Positions 19,072-27,941 of a stretch of 64,000 nt of DNA are shown one piece after another. The notes below the pieces were generated by a model. The model worked only from the letters and a program-made list of their open reading frames with translations, did no database searches and was not told where the DNA came from. Made by a program: the position numbers and the translations under genes. Source of the DNA: a virus. Location of the stretch: positions 62,001 through 126,000 of IMG/VR virus record IMGVR_UViG_3300044712_002690. One strand, written 5' to 3'. Position 1 is the first letter of the stretch; the number at the start of each line of letters is the position of its first letter.

Positions 19072-19302
19072 GTGTTCAAGAAAAAATCTAAGCTTAAAAA
19101 ATCCTGTGAGATTCCGGAGGGGGAATTACTGCCAATTTCCCCTCATAGAGTATTAGATATTTTTAAAGACCCAAAAATTGCAACAAGTTATGAAATTCAA
19201 GTATTATCTAAAACATATCTTGAATTGTTTTCAATGATTGTAGAAAGTATTGAAGAAGAAGTCATAGAAGCTGTAGGTTCTGGTGATATTCCTCTTCATT
19301 AA
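19072..19302 (+). CDS. Hypothetical protein, 76 aa
   Basis: Starts at GTG two bases after the folE stop. A basic amino end is followed by an acidic, helical tail. No motif recognised. Lies between folE and queF in the same transcription unit. Confidence 0.5.
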   Translation: MFKKKSKLKKSCEIPEGELLPISPHRVLDIFKDPKIATSYEIQVLSKTYLELFSMIVESIEEEVIEAVGSGDIPLH

Positions 19303-19314
19303 AGGAAGTATAAT

Positions 19315-20463
19315 ATGAAAATTCAATGTGATCCTATTCTTTATGGATTAGCAGTAAAGAAAATACGTAAAGCTAATCATAAATGTGAACTCACAGGAAA
19401 AGAGATTTCTTTAGAAACTTGTTATGTTAATAGTAAATATGATTCAGCTGAAATTCTTGATTACATTAAACAGGATATGGAAGCCTTTTATTGGATTTTT
19501 GATAGAATGTGGGAGGATTGGCTAGGTGTTTTTTCATTAGATACAGCACATTTATTTAAATCACATCCTCTAGATGATTATGCAAAAAAAATTATTGATA
19601 AAGTACTTGTTAATATGAAAACTCCTTTAGGAGCAAGAACAGAGTACATTAATCAATACGATCCTACATTACTTTTACCTGTTTTAAGAGAACCTACTCG
19701 TGAATCTATCGGGTATGAATTAGATCATATTCCTTTTAGAGGAATTGATGTGTGGAATGGTTATGAATTATCCTATTTAGACAAAACTGGAAAACCTGAG
19801 ACTAAAATGATCAGGTTAGCTTATGATTCTGACAGTGATTCTATCATTGAATCTAAATCTTTAAAACTATATTTTAATTCTTTTAATAATACTGTAGTGG
19901 AAGATCTCAATAGAGGATCAATTATAGATATTATAAAAGAAGATTTGACAAATACGATTAAATGCAACACAATTGCAGCAGAATTTGTTCAAAATAGTGT
20001 ATTTGCTTCTGATTCTAAATATACTTGTATAGATGATCTTACATGTGACAGTTATGGATATGAGTATAATCCTGATATTTTATCATTAAAACCCACAGAA
20101 GATAGAAAACCGATTTATATTTATTCAAATATGCTAAAATCTAATTGTAGACACAGTGGTTTGCCAGATTGGGGTACTGCTTATATTTCTTATCTACCCA
20201 CAACTGCTGTATTAGATAACAAATCACTATTACAGTATTTAATTTCATTTAGAAATCATAAAGAATTTCATGAAGAGTGCTGTGAACGCATCCTCCATGA
20301 TTTAATGTTTAAATTATCTCCAGATTGGCTTCGTGTTGAACTTCGTTATACTCGTAGGGGAGGACTTGACATCAATCCGATCCGTGTATATGATAGAGTA
20401 AATACTTATTCTTATGATTTTTATTCAGAATATTCTTCTTATAAAAGAGAAATGAGACAATAA
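19315..20463 (+). CDS. queF: preQ0 reductase, QueF-like, with amino-terminal extension
   Basis: QueF reduces preQ0 to preQ1 using NADPH. The enzyme part is clear: IPFRGIDVWNGYELSYLDK, ESKSLKLYFNSFNNT, LKSNCRHSGLPDWGT with the catalytic Cys, FRNHKEFHEECCERIL and LRYTRRGGLDINPIR. These match the long (E. coli-type) QueF. At 382 residues it is about 100 longer than E. coli QueF. The extra residues (1-100) hold HKCELTGKE and a Trp-rich helix and are unassigned. Its presence implies that the DNA base made is preQ1 rather than preQ0. Confidence 0.93.
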   Translation: MKIQCDPILYGLAVKKIRKANHKCELTGKEISLETCYVNSKYDSAEILDYIKQDMEAFYWIFDRMWEDWLGVFSLDTAHLFKSHPLDDYAKKIIDKVLVNMKTPLGARTEYINQYDPTLLLPVLREPTRESIGYELDHIPFRGIDVWNGYELSYLDKTGKPETKMIRLAYDSDSDSIIESKSLKLYFNSFNNTVVEDLNRGSIIDIIKEDLTNTIKCNTIAAEFVQNSVFASDSKYTCIDDLTCDSYGYEYNPDILSLKPTEDRKPIYIYSNMLKSNCRHSGLPDWGTAYISYLPTTAVLDNKSLLQYLISFRNHKEFHEECCERILHDLMFKLSPDWLRVELRYTRRGGLDINPIRVYDRVNTYSYDFYSEYSSYKREMRQ

Positions 20464-20481
20464 GTAGAAAATACAGTTGTC

Positions 20482-20508
20482 TTGATATTTTATAGTATAA
20501 TTAATAGC
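20482..20508 (+). promoter_or_regulatory. TTGATAT element upstream of dpdA
   Basis: TTGATAT at 20482-20488 is followed by TTTATAGTATAATTAATAG, in the 59-base gap between queF and dpdA. A TATAAT at 20496-20501 lies within it. The element recurs before other operons. Probable promoter giving dpdA and the recombination/replication genes their own transcript. Confidence 0.5.
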
Positions 20509-20522
20509 CGTAGGAGTAAAAC

Positions 20523-21548
20523 TTGAGACTTGTAGCAAGCGCATTTATTCGATACTACCACATTTGTAAGTATCTAGGTGTAAAAAATCTACTTGCTTCA
20601 AAACACTATCCTGAACAAGTACAAAAAGCTATTGACTATGCTATAGGAACAGATAATATAAACCCTCTTACTAAAGGAAAAGATCAAGGTGTTGAAGATA
20701 CTACTTTAATTGTAGACTCTGGAGCATTTTCTGTTTGGAATGCTGGAGGTGAACTTCATCTTGATGATTATTTAGTATTTTTAAGAGATTTTGATAAAAA
20801 GCATCGTTCTAAGTTTAAAGAAGTATGGTATGTTAACTTAGACGTTATTCCTGGTAAGCAAGGTGAATCTCCAACACCTGATCAAATTGCAAAAGCATGC
20901 GAAGACGGTTATAAAAATTATGAAATAATGAGGAATGAATTTGACAATGTAATTCATGTTTATCACGAAGGTGATGATCCTGATTATCTTAGAAAAATGA
21001 TTAATGAAGGAGCTAAATATATTGGTATATCTCCTTCTAATGATGTTATGACTGGACCAAGACAAGTATGGCTGGATCAAGCATTCCATAAATTAAAAGA
21101 ACATCCTCATATTAGAACGCATGGTTTTGCTGTCACTTCATTTGAGCTAATGAAAACATTTGATTGGTTTAGTGTTGACTCAACAAGCTGGTTTATGATT
21201 GGAATGTACGGTAAATTATGTATTCCTCTTGATAGACAAGGTCATTTATTTTTAGGTGAAGGCGATCTCGTACATAAAAAAGAAGTTAGTATTTCTGAAA
21301 GAAAAAAGAAAAGCGCTGACGGATATCTTACTTTAAGAAATTCAACTAGACCAGGTGATAGAGCATTTATTACTGAAGTAGTAGATAAGTATATTGATCA
21401 TCTTTGTAAAATACATCCTATTACACCTGAAAAATTATTTGATGAGAGAAATGAAGCACGCGTATTAGCTAATCTTGCAATGTTTTTACAATTTGAAAAA
21501 CAAGGAAGAATAGCACCTAAACTTGAACCTTTATTTGACGATCTATAG
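20523..21548 (+). CDS. dpdA: DpdA-like DNA 7-deazaguanine transglycosylase
   Basis: 341 residues starting at TTG behind TAGGAG. Distantly related to tRNA-guanine transglycosylase; phage DpdA swaps guanine in DNA for a 7-deazaguanine base. Visible features: LIVDSGAFSVWNAGG (first catalytic Asp region), VWYVNLDVIPG, IHVYHEGDD, YIGISPSND and FDWFSVDSTSW with the probable nucleophile Asp. It follows queD-queE-queC-folE-queF, so the whole route from GTP to modified DNA is encoded here. Which DpdA subfamily this is cannot be told by eye. Confidence 0.88.
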   Translation: MRLVASAFIRYYHICKYLGVKNLLASKHYPEQVQKAIDYAIGTDNINPLTKGKDQGVEDTTLIVDSGAFSVWNAGGELHLDDYLVFLRDFDKKHRSKFKEVWYVNLDVIPGKQGESPTPDQIAKACEDGYKNYEIMRNEFDNVIHVYHEGDDPDYLRKMINEGAKYIGISPSNDVMTGPRQVWLDQAFHKLKEHPHIRTHGFAVTSFELMKTFDWFSVDSTSWFMIGMYGKLCIPLDRQGHLFLGEGDLVHKKEVSISERKKKSADGYLTLRNSTRPGDRAFITEVVDKYIDHLCKIHPITPEKLFDERNEARVLANLAMFLQFEKQGRIAPKLEPLFDDL

Positions 21549-21555
21549 GAGGGAT

Positions 21556-21867
21556 ATGGAAACGCTTGGGAAGCCTCAAATTGACCCAGAAGTCATTAAG
21601 AATCTGGTTTTTTATTTTATGTGGTCTATTCATTTGATTAGTAAAGGATGTCCAGAAAGTGTAGCAACTACTACTCTTAACAGTTATATTGATGATTTAA
21701 AAACACATGTTAGGGGTTTTACGCATCCAGAACATTTAGCAAATCATTTGCAAGAAGCATATTCTAGGATTCCATCTTCTTTCCTTGAAGCTCATGAAAT
21801 ACCTAGTCATTTAGGTGATGGAATTAGAACGATTGATGTTAATTATTCCTGGGTTAAAAAATTATAG
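21556..21867 (+). CDS. Hypothetical protein, 103 aa
   Basis: Start taken at METLGKPQ behind TAGGAGGG. The longer reading from 21523 overlaps dpdA and is unlikely. Helical (KNLVFYFMWSIHLISKG). No family recognised. Between dpdA and the recombinase. Confidence 0.55.
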   Translation: METLGKPQIDPEVIKNLVFYFMWSIHLISKGCPESVATTTLNSYIDDLKTHVRGFTHPEHLANHLQEAYSRIPSSFLEAHEIPSHLGDGIRTIDVNYSWVKKL

Positions 21868-21875
21868 GAGGCCTC

Positions 21876-23291
21876 ATGGCTGAGAAAGAAAAAGTTAGTG
21901 AAAAGGAAGAGACAAAAAGAGCTCCAATAGATAAAGAACTTCCTGCTATTGTTAATGAGATTAATAAACAGTTTAAAACTACTAAGATTACCACTCTTAG
22001 TAAAGCTAAATCTTTTGCGGTTAAAAGATATTTTAGTGGATCATTTGGTATAGATTATCTTACTGGTGGCGGCTATGCCTATAAACGGATTCTTCTACTC
22101 TATGGCCATAAAAGTAGTGGAAAGAATAGCCAACTCTATCAGATGATGGCATATAATCAAAGATTGTGCCGTAACTGTCATGGCATTCTACCTGAATATT
22201 ATGAAAGTGAATCACAAGATCGTTGGACACGAATTCTTTCACAATTTATTGGTGTTCATGAATGTGTTTGTAAGCAACCAGCAGCAAAAATCTTTTTGCT
22301 TTTAGATTATGAGAAATCTCTTGGTGTAGAAGACCCTAAACCAACTATTGTAAGGATGTTGACTGATAAAAAGACTAATGGTCCAGTAGATGAAAACATA
22401 TATAATCATCAAATAGATATTTTAGCAGATTTGAAAAGTAAAGATAAATTAACAGACCCACAAAAAGAAATTCTAGAAAAAACAGAAGCTTGGTTGAGTG
22501 GTGTAAAAGTAGAAGAGCAAGAAATTGAAAAAATTCCTGAAACAGATTACATGACTGCTTGTGGAATTAATATTGACAAACTTTTAGTAGCAGAACCAAA
22601 GTATATGGATGAGGGTATCGAGATTGTCAAGACAATTATCAAATCTCGTGAAGTTGATGGAATTATTTGGGATTCCATACAAGCAGCTATTCCTAAATAT
22701 GTTGAAGCAAGGGATGCTGACCAAGCAACCATGGGTGTTGAAGCTAAAATGACTGGCCTTCTTATGAGACAAGTTGTTTCTGCTTTTTCAGCAGATGATT
22801 TACTTGACCCAACAGAAGCCTATAAACCTACATTATTTATAACATCGCAAGTACGGAGTGATTTAGGAGTAATGTATGCTAAACCAGATTCATATAGTGG
22901 TGGAAATGCTTTAGCTCACCATATTTCGTTAGCACTTGAAGTGAAACGTGATCAATTCCTAGATCAGAATGGTAAAGAAGCACCTTGGGGAGCTATTTAC
23001 CATGGACAACGTACTAGAATTCGTGTAGAGAAAAGTAAACTTGGTTCTCCGGGTGAAATGTTCACTTACGATTACTATTTTAGAGCTTGTCCTAATTTTG
23101 CTGTAGGAAGTATCGACCATGTTGGTGAAATTGTCAATCTTGGTCTTTTAATGGGCCTTGTAAAACAAAGAGGTGCTTGGTGCGATTGTGGAGGACAGAG
23201 TTTCAATGGTAGAAATGCACTCAGAGAAGCATTAGCAATGGACCCTGCTCTTACAATGCAACTTTATTCTGATATAGCGAAGAGAATATGA
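21876..23291 (+). CDS. RecA/UvsX-like recombinase
   Basis: 471 residues behind TAGGAGG. The RecA core shows GSFGIDYLTGGGYAYKR, then LLLYGHKSSGKN at about residue 77 as Walker A, and VDGIIWDSIQAAIP as Walker B. LFITSQVRSDLG and GGNALAHHISLAL match RecA loop regions. Two oddities: the Walker A ends G-K-N where RecA has G-K-T, and Cys pairs (CRNC about 97 and CVC about 130) flank an insertion that may bind zinc. It catalyses strand exchange in replication-linked recombination. Confidence 0.85.
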   Translation: MAEKEKVSEKEETKRAPIDKELPAIVNEINKQFKTTKITTLSKAKSFAVKRYFSGSFGIDYLTGGGYAYKRILLLYGHKSSGKNSQLYQMMAYNQRLCRNCHGILPEYYESESQDRWTRILSQFIGVHECVCKQPAAKIFLLLDYEKSLGVEDPKPTIVRMLTDKKTNGPVDENIYNHQIDILADLKSKDKLTDPQKEILEKTEAWLSGVKVEEQEIEKIPETDYMTACGINIDKLLVAEPKYMDEGIEIVKTIIKSREVDGIIWDSIQAAIPKYVEARDADQATMGVEAKMTGLLMRQVVSAFSADDLLDPTEAYKPTLFITSQVRSDLGVMYAKPDSYSGGNALAHHISLALEVKRDQFLDQNGKEAPWGAIYHGQRTRIRVEKSKLGSPGEMFTYDYYFRACPNFAVGSIDHVGEIVNLGLLMGLVKQRGAWCDCGGQSFNGRNALREALAMDPALTMQLYSDIAKRI

Positions 23292-23779
23292 CAAACTATA
23301 AAAAGATCTCTAAAAAAAGAGAGATCGAAATAGGCAAGCAGATAGGAGGAAGGCCGCACCCTGGTTCAGGGTGTTTTTGGCATAAAAAGGGTGATGCTAG
23401 TAATGAATACTTGTTAATTGAAGATAAATTTGTTATTTCAAATAAGTATTCCATACAGATGAGCATTATAAAAAAGTTAACTAAAGAAGCTAATCAGCAA
23501 GACAAACTTCCTATACTTAGATTTGGTTTTCATAAAGAAGGATCAAAAAAAGATTATGCTTGTGTAGAATCTTGCTACTGTAATGATATGATATCTTTTG
23601 CAGGACATGAAACCAATAAAAAAAGCTTAACACTTACTAATGAATATTTATATGAATGCTATACAACATGCGAAAATGAGATCATGTGTCTAACTGTTTC
23701 ATTCTTAATAGAAGATAGAAAATTTTATGTTTTTGAATGGAATGAATTTTTAGATAATATTGACAAAATTTTACCTTGA
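23288..23779 (+). CDS. PD-(D/E)XK-type endonuclease or resolvase
   Basis: 163 residues; the ATG overlaps the recombinase stop. The pattern GGRPHPGSGCFWHKKGDASNE, then LLIEDKFV (E-x-K) and SIIKKLTKEANQ, is that of small phage or archaeal resolvase-type nucleases of the restriction-endonuclease fold. Likely cuts recombination or replication intermediates. Exact specificity unknown. Confidence 0.65.
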   Translation: MTNYKKISKKREIEIGKQIGGRPHPGSGCFWHKKGDASNEYLLIEDKFVISNKYSIQMSIIKKLTKEANQQDKLPILRFGFHKEGSKKDYACVESCYCNDMISFAGHETNKKSLTLTNEYLYECYTTCENEIMCLTVSFLIEDRKFYVFEWNEFLDNIDKILP

Positions 23780-23788
23780 GGATACTTC

Positions 23789-24508
23789 ATGAAGTGCCCA
23801 TATGATATTTGTAATGGTACTGGTTTTATTCCTGTTGTTTTGGATAATGGTGAAGAGGAAGTAAAACCATGTAAATGTAGACTTGAAAAATCAGGCAGAG
23901 ACTCATTAAAGAAAAAAAGGATTGATAGTCATATACCAGTAAAATACTGGGACTATACACTAGAGAATTATAAAAAAATAAGTAATCTCTTACCTTTAGA
24001 TATTCGTGAATTTAATAAAGATAAGATTGCAGTAATAGAACAATATATTACTGATCCACAACTATTTTTAGAAGGCTCTCAAGTGCTTTGGTTATGGGGC
24101 AAAGATGATAATTCTTGCCATACTACTTTAGCAATTATTCTAGCGGAAGAGTTGTTAAAGAAAGGTAAGAAAGTCCTATTTATTGAGTTTTATAAGCTTC
24201 TTGAGATGTTCACTAACTTTGATGAGAAGAATGTATTCTTTAAAGAATTAAAAGATCAACATGTTTATGTAATTGATGATGCTTTTGACACTACTAGATG
24301 TACTACTAGTGCTTATAAGCAAAATCAATTGTTTGGTTTTATTAATGATGTATTAAATGATAATAAGCATATTATTTGTACATCTAATTGTAAAGTAGGT
24401 GAAATAGATACCTCATTATTTGGACAGCTTAAAATTATATTAAGTAGGTCTGTTGAACAGTTAGAAATTAGAGGTACATTAACTAATATACTTAGACAGA
24501 TTAAATAA
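23789..24508 (+). CDS. DnaC-like helicase loader with degenerate Walker A
   Basis: 239 residues. The amino end has Cys pairs (CPYDIC and CKC) like the zinc-like head of DnaC/DnaI. The AAA+ core shows LWLWGKDDNSCHTTLAII where Walker A should be, VLFIEFYKLLEMF, and VYVIDDAF as Walker B. The Walker A lacks the usual G-x2-G-x-G-K-T spacing (only G-K then C-H-T-T), so ATP binding may be lost. Position just before the replicative helicase supports a loader role. Confidence 0.75.
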   Translation: MKCPYDICNGTGFIPVVLDNGEEEVKPCKCRLEKSGRDSLKKKRIDSHIPVKYWDYTLENYKKISNLLPLDIREFNKDKIAVIEQYITDPQLFLEGSQVLWLWGKDDNSCHTTLAIILAEELLKKGKKVLFIEFYKLLEMFTNFDEKNVFFKELKDQHVYVIDDAFDTTRCTTSAYKQNQLFGFINDVLNDNKHIICTSNCKVGEIDTSLFGQLKIILSRSVEQLEIRGTLTNILRQIK

Positions 24509-24516
24509 GGTGATTT

Positions 24517-24738
24517 ATGTCAAAGATCTGCTCATTTCGATGTTTAGATGTAGAATTTGATGTATTTGATACAGAAAGGGTACCTCTTACAAAAGGAGAT
24601 TACCCTTATTTTATTACACCCTCTAGATTTGCTAAAATAGAGATGTGGCGTCATGAGAATGGATCTGTGCAAATAAACAGTAAAGAGCAGTTAGATTTTC
24701 TTATTGAAAATGATTATATTGGGACATATAAAAAATGA
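24517..24738 (+). CDS. Hypothetical protein, 73 aa
   Basis: Small protein with alternating short strands (SFRCLDVEFDVFDTE, GTYKK). The stop overlaps the start of the DnaB-like helicase. No family recognised. Probably translationally coupled to the helicase. Confidence 0.55.
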   Translation: MSKICSFRCLDVEFDVFDTERVPLTKGDYPYFITPSRFAKIEMWRHENGSVQINSKEQLDFLIENDYIGTYKK

Positions 24739-26207
24739 CAGTACAAGAAAAAAAGTTAGTATTGGAAGATCTTCCTGTAGATATCGATAATGAAGCTTTG
24801 ATATTAGCTAATGCAATCAAAGATGAAAAAAATCGAGAAATACTAGTAAATAGGGTAGATTTTAATGATTTTCGTATAAAAGAAAATCAAGGTATTGCAT
24901 TTGCTATAAAACAAATACATGAAAAAAGATTGGAGATGAATCCAGATACTCTTGTACTTATGGTTAAATCATCTCCGGTTAGATACGGTATCGACTTTGA
25001 ATACGTTCAAAAAATGGAAGAGTATGATGTTGTACCTGAAGCAAACCTAGAACAACATATACAAAAATTACAACTTGATAAACTTAAAAATGATTTAGCA
25101 AAAGAGTTTTATGAATCTATTTTTGCTTCTTGTCTTAAGCCAGAATCCTCTCTTGCTGAATTACATGAGAGATTAGAAAAAGTAAACAATGTTTTAAAGA
25201 AAGGTTACTCACATAGTCAGTTACAATTTAAAACAATGGAAACCGTTATAGCTGATTATGAAAGATATAGAAAAGAGAAACGAGCTTTTTATACTACAGG
25301 ATTTAGACAACTAGATGAAAAATTAACTGAAGGTCTTAAACCTAAAGGAATTACTATTGTTGCTGGACTCCCAGGTTCTGGTAAGAGTTCGATGACACTT
25401 AGTATGATGAATAATCTTGCAAACCAAGGTATCTATACTGCTCAGTTTGCGCTTGAGATGGACAATAATGCTATTGCATCTAAATTAGCTGGTTATAGAA
25501 CAGGTATTCCTGTTAAGAAAATTGTAAAATATTTTGATACACTGGAAGCTAAAGAAAAGGAATTGCTTGAATATGAATTGCAACGTCTGGCAAGCAATAA
25601 GTATATGTTATTTAATGATACGCCATCACAAACATTAGCTACCATTAGAGAGCAAATTAAAATTCTTCAGGATAGAATGAGACAAGAGTATTTTGTTATT
25701 GTTATTGATCTTTTTGGTAAAATTCGAGAGTTTCAAGAGAGTGAAAACTTTGCTCGAGATTATGAAAAGAAACTTAATGATGTGCAGATTATGGCAAAGG
25801 AGCTTTCTGTTAATATTGTTCCTGTTGCTCAGATACATCGAGAAGTAGTAGGTCGTAAGTTTAATAGACCTAAAATGAGTGACATTAAGAATGCTGGTGC
25901 ATGGGAAGAAGTAGCTGACATTATTTTAGGTGTACATAGACCTTGGTATAATCCTGAAGTGGCTATGGCACATCAAATTGCAATGAACGAATATCAATAT
26001 AATCATGGAGAGGAACCACAAGAGGAAGAGGATAATCCTCTTGAATCTGTTGCTGAGGTTCTTATTCTAAAACAGAGGATGGGTGAAGGTAATCAGATTA
26101 TCAACTTTATGTTTGATAAACATACTACTAGATATATGCCTATTACACAAGAATATCAAGATGATATTAATATGCAGAAAGATGATTTTGATGAAGCAAT
26201 GATGTAA
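24735..26207 (+). CDS. Replicative DNA helicase, DnaB-like
   Basis: 490 residues. The amino domain (1-150) has DnaB-type helices (ALILANAIKDEKNREIL). The RecA-like motor begins near residue 180: FYTTGFRQLDEKLTEGL, Walker A GLPGSGKSS at about 210, and YFVIVIDLFGKIREF as Walker B. PVAQIHREV and MSDIKNAGAWEEVADIILGVHR are the DnaB motifs with the arginine region. It unwinds the fork ahead of the polymerase, with the primase directly downstream. Confidence 0.92.
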   Translation: MTVQEKKLVLEDLPVDIDNEALILANAIKDEKNREILVNRVDFNDFRIKENQGIAFAIKQIHEKRLEMNPDTLVLMVKSSPVRYGIDFEYVQKMEEYDVVPEANLEQHIQKLQLDKLKNDLAKEFYESIFASCLKPESSLAELHERLEKVNNVLKKGYSHSQLQFKTMETVIADYERYRKEKRAFYTTGFRQLDEKLTEGLKPKGITIVAGLPGSGKSSMTLSMMNNLANQGIYTAQFALEMDNNAIASKLAGYRTGIPVKKIVKYFDTLEAKEKELLEYELQRLASNKYMLFNDTPSQTLATIREQIKILQDRMRQEYFVIVIDLFGKIREFQESENFARDYEKKLNDVQIMAKELSVNIVPVAQIHREVVGRKFNRPKMSDIKNAGAWEEVADIILGVHRPWYNPEVAMAHQIAMNEYQYNHGEEPQEEEDNPLESVAEVLILKQRMGEGNQIINFMFDKHTTRYMPITQEYQDDINMQKDDFDEAMM

Positions 26208-26208
26208 T

Positions 26209-27270
26209 ATGAATAAACTTGATGTTGAAAGAATACTAAAAGATTTAAATATTCCATATACAATCACTGGAAAGAATGCACGGATTAAGTGTATTAATCC
26301 AAATCACAAAGATGATACTCCTTCTATGTATGTCAGCCTTGCTGAAGGAGAAGAAGGAGTTTTTCATTGCTTTAGTTGTCATTATAAAGGTAATCTTCTT
26401 TCCTTTGTAAAAGATCAATTACAATTATCTGATGAAAATGCTCAAAAATATGTAAGTGACCAAAAGAAAGGCGGTTCAACAGAGGAAGAAAGATTTGCTT
26501 TTATTAAGCAACAAATGGGTAGAAGAAAAAAAGCAGGGTCAGTATACCAAGAAGCTTCTTTTATTCCTAAAATTAAACCTATAATTGACAATTACTATTT
26601 AACTAAACGTGGCTTTACATCAGATGAAATATCTAAGTGGGGAATATGCACTGTAAACGAGCCAGGTAAACCATATCATGGTTGGATTTATATTCCTATT
26701 TACTTTCAAGGTATGTTGAGAACATGGTTTTTACGTAGTACTACTTCAAATAGAAAATTATATGGATATCATACTGAGATAGATGAACATGGTAGGAAAA
26801 TTAATGTAGGTTATCCACGATCTGATATACTTTATGGATATGATGAATTACCTGAAGATTGTTCTGAAGTTTATTTATTCGAAGGAATATTTGATAAAAT
26901 TTGGTTTGAGAGAACCAAGAAACATAGTCTTGCTTTATTAGGCAATAGAATATCTGAAGAGCAACAAAAATATTTAAAAAGGTTTAAATCTGTATTTTTA
27001 GCACTAGATAATGATGAAGCAAGTTTCTTTATTGTAAAAGATGCTCTTAATCTTGCACCTTATATAGAAAATTTATGTATTTGGACACCCCCTCCCGGTA
27101 AAAAAGACGCAAATGAGTGCACAGAATTGGAACTTATGTCTCAGTTCTTAAAAGAACAGAGATTACAAGATTTTATAGAATCAGAGAGGTATATAAAATG
27201 GTACTTGAAAACGTCAACTCGAGCAATATTGAAGCCATCGGGTATGAACCCACGGAGCAAAAGCTACTAG
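26209..27270 (+). CDS. DNA primase, DnaG-type
   Basis: 353 residues. The CHC2-type zinc finger is RIKCINPNHKDDTPSM then FHCFSCHYKGNLLSF. The TOPRIM domain follows at about 220-290: VYLFEGIFDKIWFER with the catalytic Glu, and VFLALDNDEAS with the D-x-D-type acidic pair. Shorter than cellular DnaG because the helicase-binding carboxy domain is missing. It abuts the helicase gene. Confidence 0.9.
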   Translation: MNKLDVERILKDLNIPYTITGKNARIKCINPNHKDDTPSMYVSLAEGEEGVFHCFSCHYKGNLLSFVKDQLQLSDENAQKYVSDQKKGGSTEEERFAFIKQQMGRRKKAGSVYQEASFIPKIKPIIDNYYLTKRGFTSDEISKWGICTVNEPGKPYHGWIYIPIYFQGMLRTWFLRSTTSNRKLYGYHTEIDEHGRKINVGYPRSDILYGYDELPEDCSEVYLFEGIFDKIWFERTKKHSLALLGNRISEEQQKYLKRFKSVFLALDNDEASFFIVKDALNLAPYIENLCIWTPPPGKKDANECTELELMSQFLKEQRLQDFIESERYIKWYLKTSTRAILKPSGMNPRSKSY

Positions 27271-27425
27271 TTAAATTTCGTAGCGGATCTTCTTATATTT
27301 ATAATGGTGTTCCATACGATGTATATAATGAATTTTTACGTTCATCATCTAAGGGGCAATTTTTTCATTCATCTATAAAAACAGGTGGTTACGCATATGA
27401 AAAAGTTGATATTGCAACAGTATAA
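27198..27425 (+). CDS. KTSC-domain protein
   Basis: 75 residues from the ATG at 27198 (MVLENVNSS), with GAGAGG upstream. It overlaps the end of the primase in another frame. The KTSC fold is clear: IEAIGYEPTEQKLLVKF, YIYNGVPYDVYNEFL, SSKGQFFHSSIK. Such small domains are common in phages and attached to ligases or synthetases; biochemical role unknown. Confidence 0.75.
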   Translation: MVLENVNSSNIEAIGYEPTEQKLLVKFRSGSSYIYNGVPYDVYNEFLRSSSKGQFFHSSIKTGGYAYEKVDIATV

Positions 27426-27484
27426 AATATAAAATACAAAAAAATTTATACTTAAAAAAATTTTATTTGACGATTTTGGTGGTA

Positions 27485-27511
27485 TTGATATTATATTATA
27501 TACTAATAGTA
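27485..27511 (+). promoter_or_regulatory. TTGATAT element with overlapping sigma-70-like -35/-10
   Basis: TTGATAT at 27485-27491 is followed by TATATTATATACTAATAG, in a 102-base gap. A TTGACG at 27467-27472 with an AT-rich -10 (about 27489-27495) gives a second, host-like promoter over the same bases. It probably starts the transcript for the tubulin-like and sigma-factor genes. Confidence 0.5.
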
Positions 27512-27527
27512 TCAACACATAGAATAA

Positions 27528-27941
27528 ATGAAAATAACCATTAATTTAGATAAGTTAAACCCCTCTTTTAACCAATTAGTCTCACAAAAGTTAAAAGAAG
27601 CTGGATTACCTGGATGCTTTGGTTTAATGACTTTGCCTCTTATTCCCGAAACTGAAAAGTTTGAAGATTCTGACTTACTGATAACTACAAAAACAGTAGG
27701 TAGAGAACAAATTGCTACAACTGAGCTATCAAGTTTTATTGATGGTTCAGAAGCTTTACTAGAAGGTAAAGCTCTTTCTATTCCAGGATTTAAAAAGCTG
27801 ATTTCCAGAAAAGAAGCAATAGTAACTTCTTATGTGGATCAAGCTATTCTTTGTAGTAAATGTAAATTTACAGAAGTTTGTAATATGCTAACTAAGAATA
27901 CTTTAGAATCAGCAAAACTTCTTCAAATAGGAGAAAATTAA
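27528..27941 (+). CDS. Hypothetical protein with carboxy-terminal Cys cluster
   Basis: 137 residues. The carboxy end has CSKCKFTEVC, a C-x2-C-x6-C arrangement that could hold metal. The rest is unassigned. It is translated just ahead of the tubulin-like gene (one-codon gap) and downstream of a strong promoter-like region. Confidence 0.55.
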   Translation: MKITINLDKLNPSFNQLVSQKLKEAGLPGCFGLMTLPLIPETEKFEDSDLLITTKTVGREQIATTELSSFIDGSEALLEGKALSIPGFKKLISRKEAIVTSYVDQAILCSKCKFTEVCNMLTKNTLESAKLLQIGEN

